Positions 1-10,453 of a DNA stretch of 64,000 bases are shown here, piece by piece. A program made the translations under genes and the position numbers. Positions within the stretch are counted from its first letter, which is position 1, and each line of letters opens with the position of its first letter. The DNA is from Tritrichomonas foetus (lineage: Eukaryota; Parabasalia; Tritrichomonadida; Tritrichomonadidae). The stretch covers positions 54,837 to 118,836 of the forward strand of contig MLAK01001004.1 of the NCBI GenBank assembly GCA_001839685.1, given 5' to 3'. Under the pieces are notes generated by a model, which worked only from the letters and a program-made list of their open reading frames with translations, was not told the DNA's origin and ran no database searches.

Positions 1-182
1 GTTTTGTTTGGTGTAATAAAATTTCCATTAGAAGGTATCATAAACAAAGTAAATAACAAATTATGTTCTATATTGATGTCTTGATCGAGCAATTTCAATT
101 GTTCAATTTGATTATCAAGGTTCAACATTAATTCTTCTATTCGAGAATATTTCATATCTTATCCAGATAATGTTATATCTTG

Positions 183-930
183 GTTGGCCATTTTCTTGGG
201 GCTGGTAACCTGGTGCTGTTCTTTGGATTTTTCAAAATATATTTGATTACTATTTATATACTAATGATGAAAAAATATTGTAAGAATTAATTTATACAAT
301 GATGAAAGAATGTACTGTCTTTTATGATCAGATTATAGTTGAAGATAGAACAGGAAAATTAGTTTCTTCGCCAACTTCTTCACATGAACATGGACCTCAA
401 ACGAAAATGTTTACGAACAAGATTGAATTTAGCAACATTATCATATTCCAATTAAATATTCACGGCATTTAAATGTTGATTACGATTTAATTACAAAATG
501 GTCTTAAAGATTTGAACGTTTTAATCCTGTAGCAAATTAAAGAAATAATATCATGAAACAACTCTTAGAAATCAAATCATCATCAAATAACACATTATTA
601 GGGTTTTATACAGGTGATTTAATTAAAGTTGATACTATAGAATGGATTACTACTGCAATTATTTCATTAAAAGACAGAGGCGATGGAGAATGGGTATGAA
701 CAGGAGATGGAAATCATGAACATCAATTAATTACATCGTGATTTGAGAATGGTATTTGCCATAGTTTATGAGATACTCATCACCATTCCAAACTGATGGT
801 AATTTTAGCGCAATTGGATATATCAATCTTTTACATTCATGACTTGATATCTGGAATCAAAGTCCATTTGATGGTTTTATTGCTTGTGGTTAAAGGTTGG
901 ATATGATTGTAGTGAGCATAAAGCTACAGA
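183..930 (+). pseudogene. Degraded GH95-type alpha-L-fucosidase gene
   Basis: Conceptual translation across frames recovers collinear glycoside hydrolase family 95 motifs in the right order: a WPFSWGW block followed by QNIFDYYLYTNDE, then MMKE..VFYDQIIVED, LVSSPTSSHEHGPQT, NVYEQD.I.QHYH, LNVDYDLITKW, TGDLIKVDTIEW, SLKDRGDGEW, TGDGNHEHQLI and DTHHPFQTDGNFSAIGY. In-frame TAA, TGA and TAG codons, several frame changes and at least one internal deletion (between RGDGEW and TGDGNHEHQLI) show that it is dead. GH95 enzymes remove terminal fucose from glycans and are mostly bacterial, so a lateral origin is inferred. The 5' part lies off the window edge or is too eroded to read. Family call is from remembered motifs, not a database search. 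Confidence 0.75.
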
Positions 931-1329
931 AATTCGTCTTTCATAACGCATTAGATAGTGAACGTATTAATCAACATGATGGTATTGCATTTTCCACAAT
1001 TATAAACAATAAAAACGAAGTCATATGTTTCGAATTAATACTGAAAACAAAATCTCATTTTCCGGTGTTTCCGACGAAAATTACATAATCACTGGATTCA
1101 TCAGGAACTCCTTCACCATGCATTAACCATGACTAATTCATTTGATTTGGCGTTTCTATGTCAGTGATTTATAAACAGAATATATGAAAAAAGGAACCCT
1201 TTAGATGATACTCGATCATGGAATGCCGAAAAATCAATTTAAATCAATGATAACTAAATTGAATGCCGAAATTTATCAAAATGCGCCCAAAGAATGTAAC
1301 TTTACAATAAATTTAATGTAGTTTGATCG

Positions 1330-1560
1330 GCATTCATGATGAATTCTTTACATAAAAACAAAAGTTATTCATCGTGATTTAATGTCAGTCAATGTTTTTC
1401 TTGATGATAATTATTTTCCAAAAGTGGTTGATTTGGTTCAGAATGGTCTTTTTGGAAGAAATGACTCTAATAACACGACAATAAAGATAAATGTAACTTC
1501 ACGCAAATTCATGAATACCAAAATCATGATTTTTCTTTTGTACAATAATTTTTGGTTATT
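1330..1560 (+). pseudogene. Remnant of a protein kinase catalytic domain
   Basis: Reading from about 1340 gives MNSLHKNK, then after a one-base shift KVIHRDLMSVNVFLDD followed by NYFPKVVDL. This matches the catalytic loop (HRDLKxxNVLLD) and the eroded DFG region of a tyrosine-kinase-like protein kinase, a very large family in trichomonads. The invariant lysine after HRDL has become Met and DFG reads VDL. After NGLFGRNDSNNTT the frame runs into unrelated sequence and no complete C-lobe is recoverable. The open 65-codon stretch at 1382-1579 is a chance part of this remnant, not an intact gene. Confidence 0.55.
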
Positions 1561-2319
1561 CTTTATCAATGTAATATGATCTAGAAGGAAATCATGGCAT
1601 TGATTGCTAATAATCTTCGTGATACAAAACTACATCTGACATTAAGAATCATAGTAATTGCACAAGGAACAGATAATAACTCAAAATCAAAACTTTATGT
1701 TCTTATTCTTAAACTTCTCAAAAATAAGATGTCAAGAAATTCGATTAATAAGAAATGACAAAATAAACAAGTTTCTTCCCAGCTCTGCAAACAATAAAAT
1801 AATAATTATTTGATGAAACAACAGATCTGATTATCGATATTATAAAAAATCTCCTCGACAGAAGCACAATTGAATTTTTCTGGATATTTTTTTATTGAAA
1901 TTTAACTGAATCTTTTTTAGTTTGTTTGTTTTGTTTGTTTAGCTCGTACGTAAGCAACTTGTATTTAGTTTGTTAAACTTTCTTGGGATTTCAAGATTAA
2001 GAAGACAAATCATTAATTAATTAATGATCGAATTTGATATCTATCTAAATTTATAGGCAAAAGCAATGAAAAATATTTTTCTGATGGAATTAATGTTATT
2101 GATCATTTTCTTCGTATTAAAGTTGGAATTTCTTTCGTTCGAAAATTTCTATACATTCCGTAATCATATAAAATAAATTGAATGTAGTAAAAAAATAATC
2201 ACAATTCAAAAAGTTCTCTCAATTTTTATTTTGAATGATACTATTGAAACATATTTTGAGTGCTTTTTGATCGGTGAGACTACATCCTTAAAGGTTTTAA
2301 TGAAATTGAATTGATTATT
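1561..2319. other. Intergenic, decayed sequence
   Basis: No ORF of useful length and no recognisable motif on either strand. The sequence is AT rich and separates the two pseudogene remnants from the first intact gene. It may include further eroded coding sequence from the kinase remnant. Confidence 0.4.
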
Positions 2320-2326
2320 TCACTTT
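2320..2326 (+). promoter_or_regulatory. Initiator-like motif TCACTTT
   Basis: TCACTTT fits the trichomonad initiator consensus TCAYTWY and lies 48 bases before the ATG of the first BEACH gene. Similar motifs precede at least six other genes in the window. Confidence 0.4.
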
Positions 2327-2367
2327 TCAATAGGTACAATCAATTTCAATAGTTTATAATTGCAAAA

Positions 2368-5300
2368 ATGCTGAAATCGGTAAAAGCTTTACTTACCGAG
2401 GCAAATGCTCTTCCTGAGCATAAAGTTTGGATCAAATATTACCAAAAGAATTTTTCAATATCGAAAGATTTTTTACACGCTTGCCCGACATTGGCGCCCT
2501 TCAATCAAACGCTTTTTTTTAAAGAAATCGAAAATGGACCTATCAAAAAAGCAATCACGAGTGCGAAAAACCCCGAAAATTTAGAAAAAAATCTCATCGA
2601 AATATTACCATTCGAAAAACCATTTGCAGAAAATATAAACGCAATTTGTCAAGAATCCATCAAAATTAAAGTTACGAAATCAAACGAAAAATACATGAAT
2701 TTAGTTTTTGAATGCATCATGCGGAATTTCATATCATTTTGTTACCAATTTGACAAAATTTTGATGCAGAATACTGAAAAAGCTGCATACTTAGATGACT
2801 TCGTTAATTATTTCACCAAGATTACTGACAATTCTAAAATATCAGATTATTTATTAATTTTTGACCTATTAATAAAATCAATTGATCGAGTATGGGATCA
2901 AATATTTTCTAAAGATGTATTAAGCCAAGAACAAAATGCTTCCTTAAAAGCTCTGAAATCATTGACAAGTGTAGCAAAAATCGAACTTGAAACAAATAAT
3001 TCAAATAATATTTTTTGTTTAATTTTTAAATGCATTAAAACAATGTTTTCTTTAGTAACTTATGAAAAATTTATTCCTTCAGTTTTATGTCCTTTGATTG
3101 ATGTTCTTACTCCATTTTCAAATCTGCTACACCTCATTAAAGTAAATGAATCAATTCAGGTAAGTCAGTTAGCTATCAATATCTTATCAAATGTTAATTC
3201 GTATGAAAATCTGAATAATTCAGAAAAATATCAACTTGGTTCAATATGCATGGATATTTGCAGTCATCTCGTTGATAATTTAACAAATGAAGCAGAAACT
3301 TATCAATTTAGTATTGTTCTAGATTATACACTTTGGATTATTTTTACATTTCCTGAACAAAGACAAAAATCTTCCATTTTTGAAGAACCAATGCATAAAA
3401 CTGAATTACCACCAATTGGATTACCAACTTACTTTAAAAATGCATTAACTGTTCCTAAATCACCAAGACTTATCACGGATGAATTTCTTCATCAATCAGT
3501 TAATATGATTGCAGAAATATTAAATAAATCCAAAATTGTATCTTCGTTAATTTCTTTATTACTTCAATATCTTCATGAAAATGAAAAAAAGTTAAATTCA
3601 GAACAATTCCATTTATTCGCATCATTTGTATTTTCTGTGATTTTTAAATGTGATGATAGTGTGCTATTTTCTGGTTTTGTAAATAATTGGCATTTACTTT
3701 TATCAGAATCTATTTTTCCAGAACAAAATGAATCCGACGATAAAGATTTAAGAGATACTGTTTTGAACTTATTAACAAGATGTTTTGTATCCGTTCCATC
3801 TTCCAGATCAGTAATTTTAAGTCAGGTTTCTGATTATTTGAATAAGCATCGTATTGATGAACTTAGATATTTTCTTCCATTATTAAATTCACTTTTAATT
3901 ATGGATGAGAGTGTGAATTTCGCACAGGAATTAATTAAATCACCACTTGTACACCTATTATTAGAAATATCAAAAGATTATTTAGATGTGTTTGATCTTG
4001 TTCGACATATTGTTTTTATTCATTCAAGAAGTTGTTTTGAATCTCGAACAATTTCGAAATTCTGCTTCGATAATTTATCTTTCCCGCTGTATAGAGATTC
4101 GTTAATGAGATGTTTAGAAAATGCTTTCGATGTTTGTATGAAAAATGATTCAGCTATTCATGTTGTTTCTTCATTGATTTGCAGCATCAGCTCTAAAATT
4201 CAGACTTCATTAAATGATGATCAAGAAACTTCGAAACAATTAATTAACTTGCTTTCAAATGCAATGAAGAAATTTAATGATGCAATTCTTCCAACACTAT
4301 TTATTGCATCTACATTTGAAATCTACGCGCAAGCTGTTACTCAAATTAATGAGGATGAAATCTTTATTAAAGTTGTTACAGTTTTCACTGAAATGAGTGT
4401 TAAAAACAGATCAATTTTACAATATTTTATTCAAAATGATTGTCCAGTTTACCCATATTTAATTACATTTTGTCAAGATAAGTCACATAATTTTGATGCT
4501 GAAAACCTTCTTTTTAACTTTGCAATTATTGACAGTGGATTTTTAAAGATTTCACGAATTCGGAATTTCCAAGCTCTTTGTGTAATTCTTGAATGGGCAA
4601 AAGATCGTGATATTGAGTGCAATTATTATAATAAATTATATCAACTATGTTCAGAAATATCCTCCAATATTCATGAAATTGTCAAAGCTGATATTTGTAC
4701 ATATATTTTACATAGAATTCATGAGGTTGGTTATAATGATGCAACTGAAATTCTGTTTAAGATCTATTCACTTGTTTGTGAGCATAATTTCCCTAATTCT
4801 GTTTATTTTGAAACATTGAAATTTTTAAGTTTGCCTGAAATTGACCAACCACAAAAATTCATCAATGAGTATATAACTTTACTTGAAAAGCCACAAAAAT
4901 TCTTTGTCAGATCATTTTTCAATTTTGAAAAACCAACCAATAATATAAGCGGACCAACAATGAATTTTGGCAACCATTTTTCAATTATGCTTTCTCTTCG
5001 TTGTGACAGTTTTGGTACAAAAGTTTCACAACCAATTATTCAAATGAAATCTGATAAAAATGATTTATTAATGTTCATTTTTGATAAATCACTGCTCAAA
5101 GTACAAAAGAATGAAGAATCTTCAACATTTTCTACAAAATTTGATCGTTCAAGTACTTGGATAAAACTGATTATATCCATTAATTCGAATCAAATTTCTT
5201 TATATGTTGATGGAAAGCTAGATAAAACTAAAATACCAATTTCCCAATTCCAATCTACCGTTTTCAATGTTGCAATTGGAAATGGATTCATTGGTGACAT

Positions 5301-8300
5301 TTCTGAAATTACTATTGTGAACGAAGCTGGCTCAGAAAATATCATAATAACACCTAAAAATACACTATGCTTATATTCACCAAACAATGTAAAGGATAAC
5401 ATAATTGCTGACGTTTGCAATACTAGTGGAAATAATAATAATTCAAAGGTTAAATTCGAAGGACAGACAGTCCTTTTTATAAATAAAATTACCGATATTA
5501 TTAAAAACCATTCAGCCGCAATGAATTTAATTCCTCTGTTTTCTAGATTTTCGAATTGTAGTAAATGTGCAATTGAAAACGATTCAAGAAGATGTAAGCA
5601 TTGCGGATCGCTGCCAATGGATGAAGGTTTTGAATTCTTTAATATGCTCTGCACACTTTTAATTAGAATTATGGAATTCAATGAAAAAACAATGGTCGAC
5701 AAACATTTCTTTTTGATCTTTTCTCGTTTCATTGAAGATGCAAATCAATGCTATTTTACTGCTGGATTTTTCAATATTTTATTGTTTTTATTCAAACAAA
5801 TCAAAAACTTGGAATTAGCCCGAGACATGATTGATGCAATTTGGTATAATTTCGATATATTTTCTACTTATTCAGAGAAACAACAAATCGATTACTTTCA
5901 AGATATTCTTCCAAAAGCTTATAATCTTCAATCAGAAGTATTTGATTCATATCCGAAATTCAACTTTTTATATTATATTGCAGTCACTCATTATTCAAAT
6001 GAATCTGAATTATCTCAAGCTTTTTGGAATTATATTTTAAAAATTTTGCCTAATCGAACCGAACAATCTTCTTTTTCATTGTTAATTTCTATTCCTATGT
6101 TTAATAATTCTAAATTCATGAACTTAATTTGTCTTGAATGTATTGAAAAATTAATCGATCAAGATCATCATTCACTCTTGAAAACACTTGAAGGAATGGA
6201 CTACTTTTTACCATTTTCTTATTTATTAAAGAATCCTGATCCTTCAATTCAATTATTTTCACTGAAAATTATCTCTAAATTAGTGAAAGTTGCTACTTTA
6301 AATGATGCTGTAGATTTTCAACATTCTGTCTATCAATTTATTGAGTGCTACACACCTTCTGAAGACTCTTTGCCTATCTTAAATTATATCAAAAATTTAT
6401 TACTCAATTCTAATGTCTTTGAGCATGAAGAATATCTTCCATTACTCGTCGTCGCTTCAAAATATGTAAAGAATGAAGACTCGTTCAAGATTTATCAAGC
6501 AATTGCCAATTTAATTAAAACTAATCGAAGAGAAGCCTTGAAAATCTCCAACGTCCAAGATTGGCAGTACTGGATCTTAAATTATATTAACCAATTTTGC
6601 AATGATGAAAATGAAGGCAACAATTTATTAACGAAAGAAAAGTGTTTAAGTGAAGCCATTACAATTTTTTCACAAATAATTGAAGGACAAATAATGTCAT
6701 TAAATATTTCTTATCAAGACTCTTTTGTAAAAATTGCAATGATTTCCATTCAATTAAACTATGATCCAATAACAATCATTAAAGGCATAATTAATCATAT
6801 TTTCCAACAAGGGGAAGATTTACTTAAATTTGCAGGTTACGAATTATTTAAAGATGCAATAATTTTAATTCTTTACCAATTTGATTTGGAATATACTGGT
6901 AAAGAAAAAATTCCATCATTTATAAGCAATTTTTCAACACTTGATCGTTTTTGTTGGTTTGATAAAGAATTCAAAATTAATACAAAATTCGAATTATCCA
7001 TCAATGATGGGAAATGGAATGATCAAAAACTAGCAGAAACTATTGCATCTTATATTCACATTTACATGAATGATGAAATAACCATTGGTGAACAAATTTT
7101 TGATATAATCACTTTTTATTCATATATTATTGTGAATTTAATAAGAATCAATGCATTTAATAAAGTTTCTTATTTTGTTTGTGAACTCCTAAATTACCTT
7201 CCTAATATTGATCAAGAAATTGCTCATCAATGTGCATCATTTATGATTTTGATGATTAAAAACATTAGTGGTTATCGAAAAGAAGGTGATAAAGTTCTCG
7301 AAATTGATCTTTCGCCTTTTTACGAAATCACTAATACTTTTATTGATAGTGATGATTCACCAGAGCTTCAGTTATTTATTTTTGAATCAGTTCTTAATGA
7401 TCTTTCTAAATCTATAAATGAAATAGTTTTTAAATTAATGGACCAATATAAAATTGAATCAACTAGACTCACACTTCATGTTTTAAGAGTTTCAACTGAC
7501 AATATTTTGAATAACGATGTTGCTGAAAATCAATTTTCGTCTTTATCATTGCCTTCATTCACAAATTTGAAAACAATTTATACTGATTTATTAGATAGGC
7601 AAAGTTTATATATGGAAAATACACAGGATTATCGAAATAGACTTGCCAAAAGTTTCATTTGTGAAATGAAAGTTCTTTCAAGTGATGAAATCCACACTGA
7701 TTTATTCTTTAAAGCCATAAACAATATCACATGTCGTGGAAGACGTGTTCTCATGGCAATAGATTATAATAAATTAAATGATTACAAACCGCAAAATTCT
7801 TTAATGAACAAAAATAAAATAAACAAAGATAGCAGTGCAAATATTTCAAGTCATTCAAACATCGAAAAGAACAAATTCAAACCAGGAAATATGAAAAATG
7901 ATGCATTTCGTGTTTCGTGTTGTTCTATAACACCAAAACGAAATTATCGAGGTGAAATTACAATTAAAAATCAAATTGTTTCATTTAATGGCGGGGATTC
8001 ATCTCGTTCTAAGCATATTCACATATTGAGTAGTGATATTCAATTTATTGCCAAAAGAACATATGGTCGTTACCGAAAAGCTTCTGAAATATTCACTAGC
8101 TCAAACAGAAGCTATTTGTTTCTATTTAGTGGAAGTGGTCGTCACTCTTTCCATTTGGCAGTTTCCAAAATTACTACTGATATTTTGAAACAAAAGAAGC
8201 CTTTGAACTTCAACTTCTTCTTTTCTTTAAGAAAAGCATATGGCTCAATTTACCAGAAGAAGAAAGATCTTCAAGAAATTATAAATAAAATGGCTTTAAT

Positions 8301-10230
8301 TGAGCGTTGGCAAAGAAGAGAAATTTCTAATTACGAATATATTTATTATCTTAACTTTTTCGCCGAACGTTCTTTTAATGATATTTCTAAATATCCTGTT
8401 TTTCCATTGATTGTTTCTGATCATACCCAAATTATGTATCGAAGTTTATCAGTGCCTGTTGGAGCTCTTAACAGCGAGAAAATTAAAGTATTACTTGATA
8501 AATTCAATTCAATTGATGATCCAAAGCATAAATATTTGTATTCTTCTTTATTTTCATCACCTTCTATTGTTGCATACTTTTTGTCGAGAATTGAACCATT
8601 CACTTCAATTCTGACGGAAATGAGTGCAAAACGACATGTTGTTAAAGATCCACTTCAAAGTATTGATATTAATTTATTGCCTGGTGCTTTTGAGTTAACG
8701 CCGGAATTCTTTACTTTTCCTGCTTTTCTTCATGGTGTTGATCTTCCAAAATGGTCATCTTCACCAGATGATTATGTTACAACTAATCGAATCTTGTTAG
8801 AAGGTGATAATGTTTCTGCACAGATTCATAAATGGTTTGATTTAATTTTCGGAATTAATCGAAAATCCTTGAATAATTTGAACATCTATAAATCTGTTTT
8901 ATATCCAGAATTCTCAGATGAAACTATTACTGCTGCAGCAAATGATAGCAAAGCGAATTCATGTGGACTTTATCCAAAGCAAATATTTACAACTGCTCAT
9001 CCACAACGTAAAACTGCACCAATTGTTACTCCTCGTGAAATGAAATATGAAGGAACACAAAATGCAATTCGAATTCGGAAACAAATGATCATTTCTGAAG
9101 ATATGACAGTAACGGAATTCACAAACGAAGCAGCACCAACTAACTCGCTTTCTTCATTTTCACCTTCTTCTTTAGGAGTAGCACCAGTTCACCCTATCCC
9201 ACATTCAGGTAATCATCCCATAAATACAAATAATACTAATGTTGACATAAATTTCAATAATAAGCATTCTTTCAGTACACATGGTGTAAACAGTATGTCA
9301 TCCAATCAGATACCACATGTTCAATCTTCTTCACTTGGTAGTTCTTCAGTTATTTCTGTTGGTAGTTCTGTTCCCAGTTCGGTAACTCAAACCTCTTCAA
9401 CTATTACTAGAACTTCTTCAAATGCTGTATTCGCTATTTCACATTGTTCGACGAAAACATATCAAGTTCCTGCCAAGTCTTTTGGTGAAATTATTGAAGT
9501 TTCTAGAAGATTATCATTGATTGTGTTCGCACATATTGGGGAAACTCATTTTAATATTTTTGAGCTTCATGGACATCATGGCTCTTCTTTGAACACTTTA
9601 AAGTGCATTAAATTAGACACAGCAACTATGCAGAGTGCAGCAATTGCTGGTGGCTCAATTTTAATTACTGGCCTTTCTGATGGAACTGTTCGAACATGGA
9701 GTTTACCGAATGGCAAACCAATTCGAACATCATCCTATCATATTCGGCCAGTTATTGCCGTTGCTGCGAATTATGAACTAGGATTAATTGTTTCATTTGA
9801 TAGTCAGTCACGTTTGATTTTCGAATTACTTCATAAATCTCAATTTATCCGAGTTGTGAAGTTGCCAATCACCAATAATCCACCTTTATTGATGATTTAT
9901 AAATCAGGAAAAGTAATTACTATTATTCGTGAAGCTGAAAAATCAATTATTCATATTTTTGCAGCAAATGGTGACAAATTACATGAAATCTTAATTGATG
10001 GTGTTGTTAAAGAGAGTGATAAATATTATGAAAATGACTCACGCGAGATTTTGATAGTTGCTGTAGAACCCCGAAAAATCATTTTGATCGATATATCGAA
10101 AGCAAAAATCTTGTCCACGATAACTGGATCGTTTGGACAGATGAAATTCTGTTCTGTGAAAAAGCAGCATGCCATTCTTTATGGAAATGGAAGAATTACG
10201 CAGACGATGCCTTTCACATATGAGAAATAA
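2368..10230 (+). CDS. BEACH-WD40 protein with ConA-like and PH-BEACH domains (LvsA/neurobeachin type)
   Basis: A 2620-residue single-exon protein. The first ~850 residues are helical repeat-like. A ConA-like lectin fold is likely at about 850-990 and is followed by a CX2C-X9-CX2C cysteine cluster near 1064-1085. A PH-BEACH segment spans about 1835-1940. The BEACH domain (about 1960-2220) shows WQRREISNYEY, LNFFAERSFND, YPVFP, ELTPEFF and HKWFDLIFG, all hallmarks of the family. A Ser/Thr-rich linker (about 2260-2330) leads to C-terminal WD40 repeats (about 2350-2620). BEACH proteins act in vesicle traffic, lysosome and membrane dynamics. The start is the first in-frame ATG, with an initiator-like motif 48 bases upstream; TAAA overlaps the stop codon. 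It converges on the MAP65-like gene. The exact BEACH subfamily is not assignable by eye. Confidence 0.93.
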   Translation: MLKSVKALLTEANALPEHKVWIKYYQKNFSISKDFLHACPTLAPFNQTLFFKEIENGPIKKAITSAKNPENLEKNLIEILPFEKPFAENINAICQESIKIKVTKSNEKYMNLVFECIMRNFISFCYQFDKILMQNTEKAAYLDDFVNYFTKITDNSKISDYLLIFDLLIKSIDRVWDQIFSKDVLSQEQNASLKALKSLTSVAKIELETNNSNNIFCLIFKCIKTMFSLVTYEKFIPSVLCPLIDVLTPFSNLLHLIKVNESIQVSQLAINILSNVNSYENLNNSEKYQLGSICMDICSHLVDNLTNEAETYQFSIVLDYTLWIIFTFPEQRQKSSIFEEPMHKTELPPIGLPTYFKNALTVPKSPRLITDEFLHQSVNMIAEILNKSKIVSSLISLLLQYLHENEKKLNSEQFHLFASFVFSVIFKCDDSVLFSGFVNNWHLLLSESIFPEQNESDDKDLRDTVLNLLTRCFVSVPSSRSVILSQVSDYLNKHRIDELRYFLPLLNSLLIMDESVNFAQELIKSPLVHLLLEISKDYLDVFDLVRHIVFIHSRSCFESRTISKFCFDNLSFPLYRDSLMRCLENAFDVCMKNDSAIHVVSSLICSISSKIQTSLNDDQETSKQLINLLSNAMKKFNDAILPTLFIASTFEIYAQAVTQINEDEIFIKVVTVFTEMSVKNRSILQYFIQNDCPVYPYLITFCQDKSHNFDAENLLFNFAIIDSGFLKISRIRNFQALCVILEWAKDRDIECNYYNKLYQLCSEISSNIHEIVKADICTYILHRIHEVGYNDATEILFKIYSLVCEHNFPNSVYFETLKFLSLPEIDQPQKFINEYITLLEKPQKFFVRSFFNFEKPTNNISGPTMNFGNHFSIMLSLRCDSFGTKVSQPIIQMKSDKNDLLMFIFDKSLLKVQKNEESSTFSTKFDRSSTWIKLIISINSNQISLYVDGKLDKTKIPISQFQSTVFNVAIGNGFIGDISEITIVNEAGSENIIITPKNTLCLYSPNNVKDNIIADVCNTSGNNNNSKVKFEGQTVLFINKITDIIKNHSAAMNLIPLFSRFSNCSKCAIENDSRRCKHCGSLPMDEGFEFFNMLCTLLIRIMEFNEKTMVDKHFFLIFSRFIEDANQCYFTAGFFNILLFLFKQIKNLELARDMIDAIWYNFDIFSTYSEKQQIDYFQDILPKAYNLQSEVFDSYPKFNFLYYIAVTHYSNESELSQAFWNYILKILPNRTEQSSFSLLISIPMFNNSKFMNLICLECIEKLIDQDHHSLLKTLEGMDYFLPFSYLLKNPDPSIQLFSLKIISKLVKVATLNDAVDFQHSVYQFIECYTPSEDSLPILNYIKNLLLNSNVFEHEEYLPLLVVASKYVKNEDSFKIYQAIANLIKTNRREALKISNVQDWQYWILNYINQFCNDENEGNNLLTKEKCLSEAITIFSQIIEGQIMSLNISYQDSFVKIAMISIQLNYDPITIIKGIINHIFQQGEDLLKFAGYELFKDAIILILYQFDLEYTGKEKIPSFISNFSTLDRFCWFDKEFKINTKFELSINDGKWNDQKLAETIASYIHIYMNDEITIGEQIFDIITFYSYIIVNLIRINAFNKVSYFVCELLNYLPNIDQEIAHQCASFMILMIKNISGYRKEGDKVLEIDLSPFYEITNTFIDSDDSPELQLFIFESVLNDLSKSINEIVFKLMDQYKIESTRLTLHVLRVSTDNILNNDVAENQFSSLSLPSFTNLKTIYTDLLDRQSLYMENTQDYRNRLAKSFICEMKVLSSDEIHTDLFFKAINNITCRGRRVLMAIDYNKLNDYKPQNSLMNKNKINKDSSANISSHSNIEKNKFKPGNMKNDAFRVSCCSITPKRNYRGEITIKNQIVSFNGGDSSRSKHIHILSSDIQFIAKRTYGRYRKASEIFTSSNRSYLFLFSGSGRHSFHLAVSKITTDILKQKKPLNFNFFFSLRKAYGSIYQKKKDLQEIINKMALIERWQRREISNYEYIYYLNFFAERSFNDISKYPVFPLIVSDHTQIMYRSLSVPVGALNSEKIKVLLDKFNSIDDPKHKYLYSSLFSSPSIVAYFLSRIEPFTSILTEMSAKRHVVKDPLQSIDINLLPGAFELTPEFFTFPAFLHGVDLPKWSSSPDDYVTTNRILLEGDNVSAQIHKWFDLIFGINRKSLNNLNIYKSVLYPEFSDETITAAANDSKANSCGLYPKQIFTTAHPQRKTAPIVTPREMKYEGTQNAIRIRKQMIISEDMTVTEFTNEAAPTNSLSSFSPSSLGVAPVHPIPHSGNHPINTNNTNVDINFNNKHSFSTHGVNSMSSNQIPHVQSSSLGSSSVISVGSSVPSSVTQTSSTITRTSSNAVFAISHCSTKTYQVPAKSFGEIIEVSRRLSLIVFAHIGETHFNIFELHGHHGSSLNTLKCIKLDTATMQSAAIAGGSILITGLSDGTVRTWSLPNGKPIRTSSYHIRPVIAVAANYELGLIVSFDSQSRLIFELLHKSQFIRVVKLPITNNPPLLMIYKSGKVITIIREAEKSIIHIFAANGDKLHEILIDGVVKESDKYYENDSREILIVAVEPRKIILIDISKAKILSTITGSFGQMKFCSVKKQHAILYGNGRITQTMPFTYEK

Positions 10231-10453
10231 ATATTTGATAGTAAAAACTAGTGCGCAGAAAATTTTTTCTTTATTTTATTCCTCACATGTTACATTGTGA
10301 AATATCCTGTATCAATTTTGATGAACATATGTTAAAGAGAGTAATAAATATTCTAAAAGAGATGAAAATGGTGAAGAAAGTCTTCTAAATGGCATTTATT
10401 ATAAACTATTCAAAGGGGGGGAAAAAATGAGGGTTAAAAAAAATAGACAAATT

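Noticed and set aside
660..900. TGA codons at Trp positions in the left-end remnant, suggesting a Mycoplasma-type genetic code or contamination
   Set aside because: TAA and TAG also interrupt the frame, some TGA codons replace Leu- or Arg-like positions of GH95, and frameshifts occur. Ordinary decay explains it better, and the rest of the window is clearly eukaryotic.
5190..5732. 180-codon minus-strand ORF
   Set aside because: It is antisense to the conserved ConA-like part of the BEACH gene and has no motif of its own; a frame shadow.
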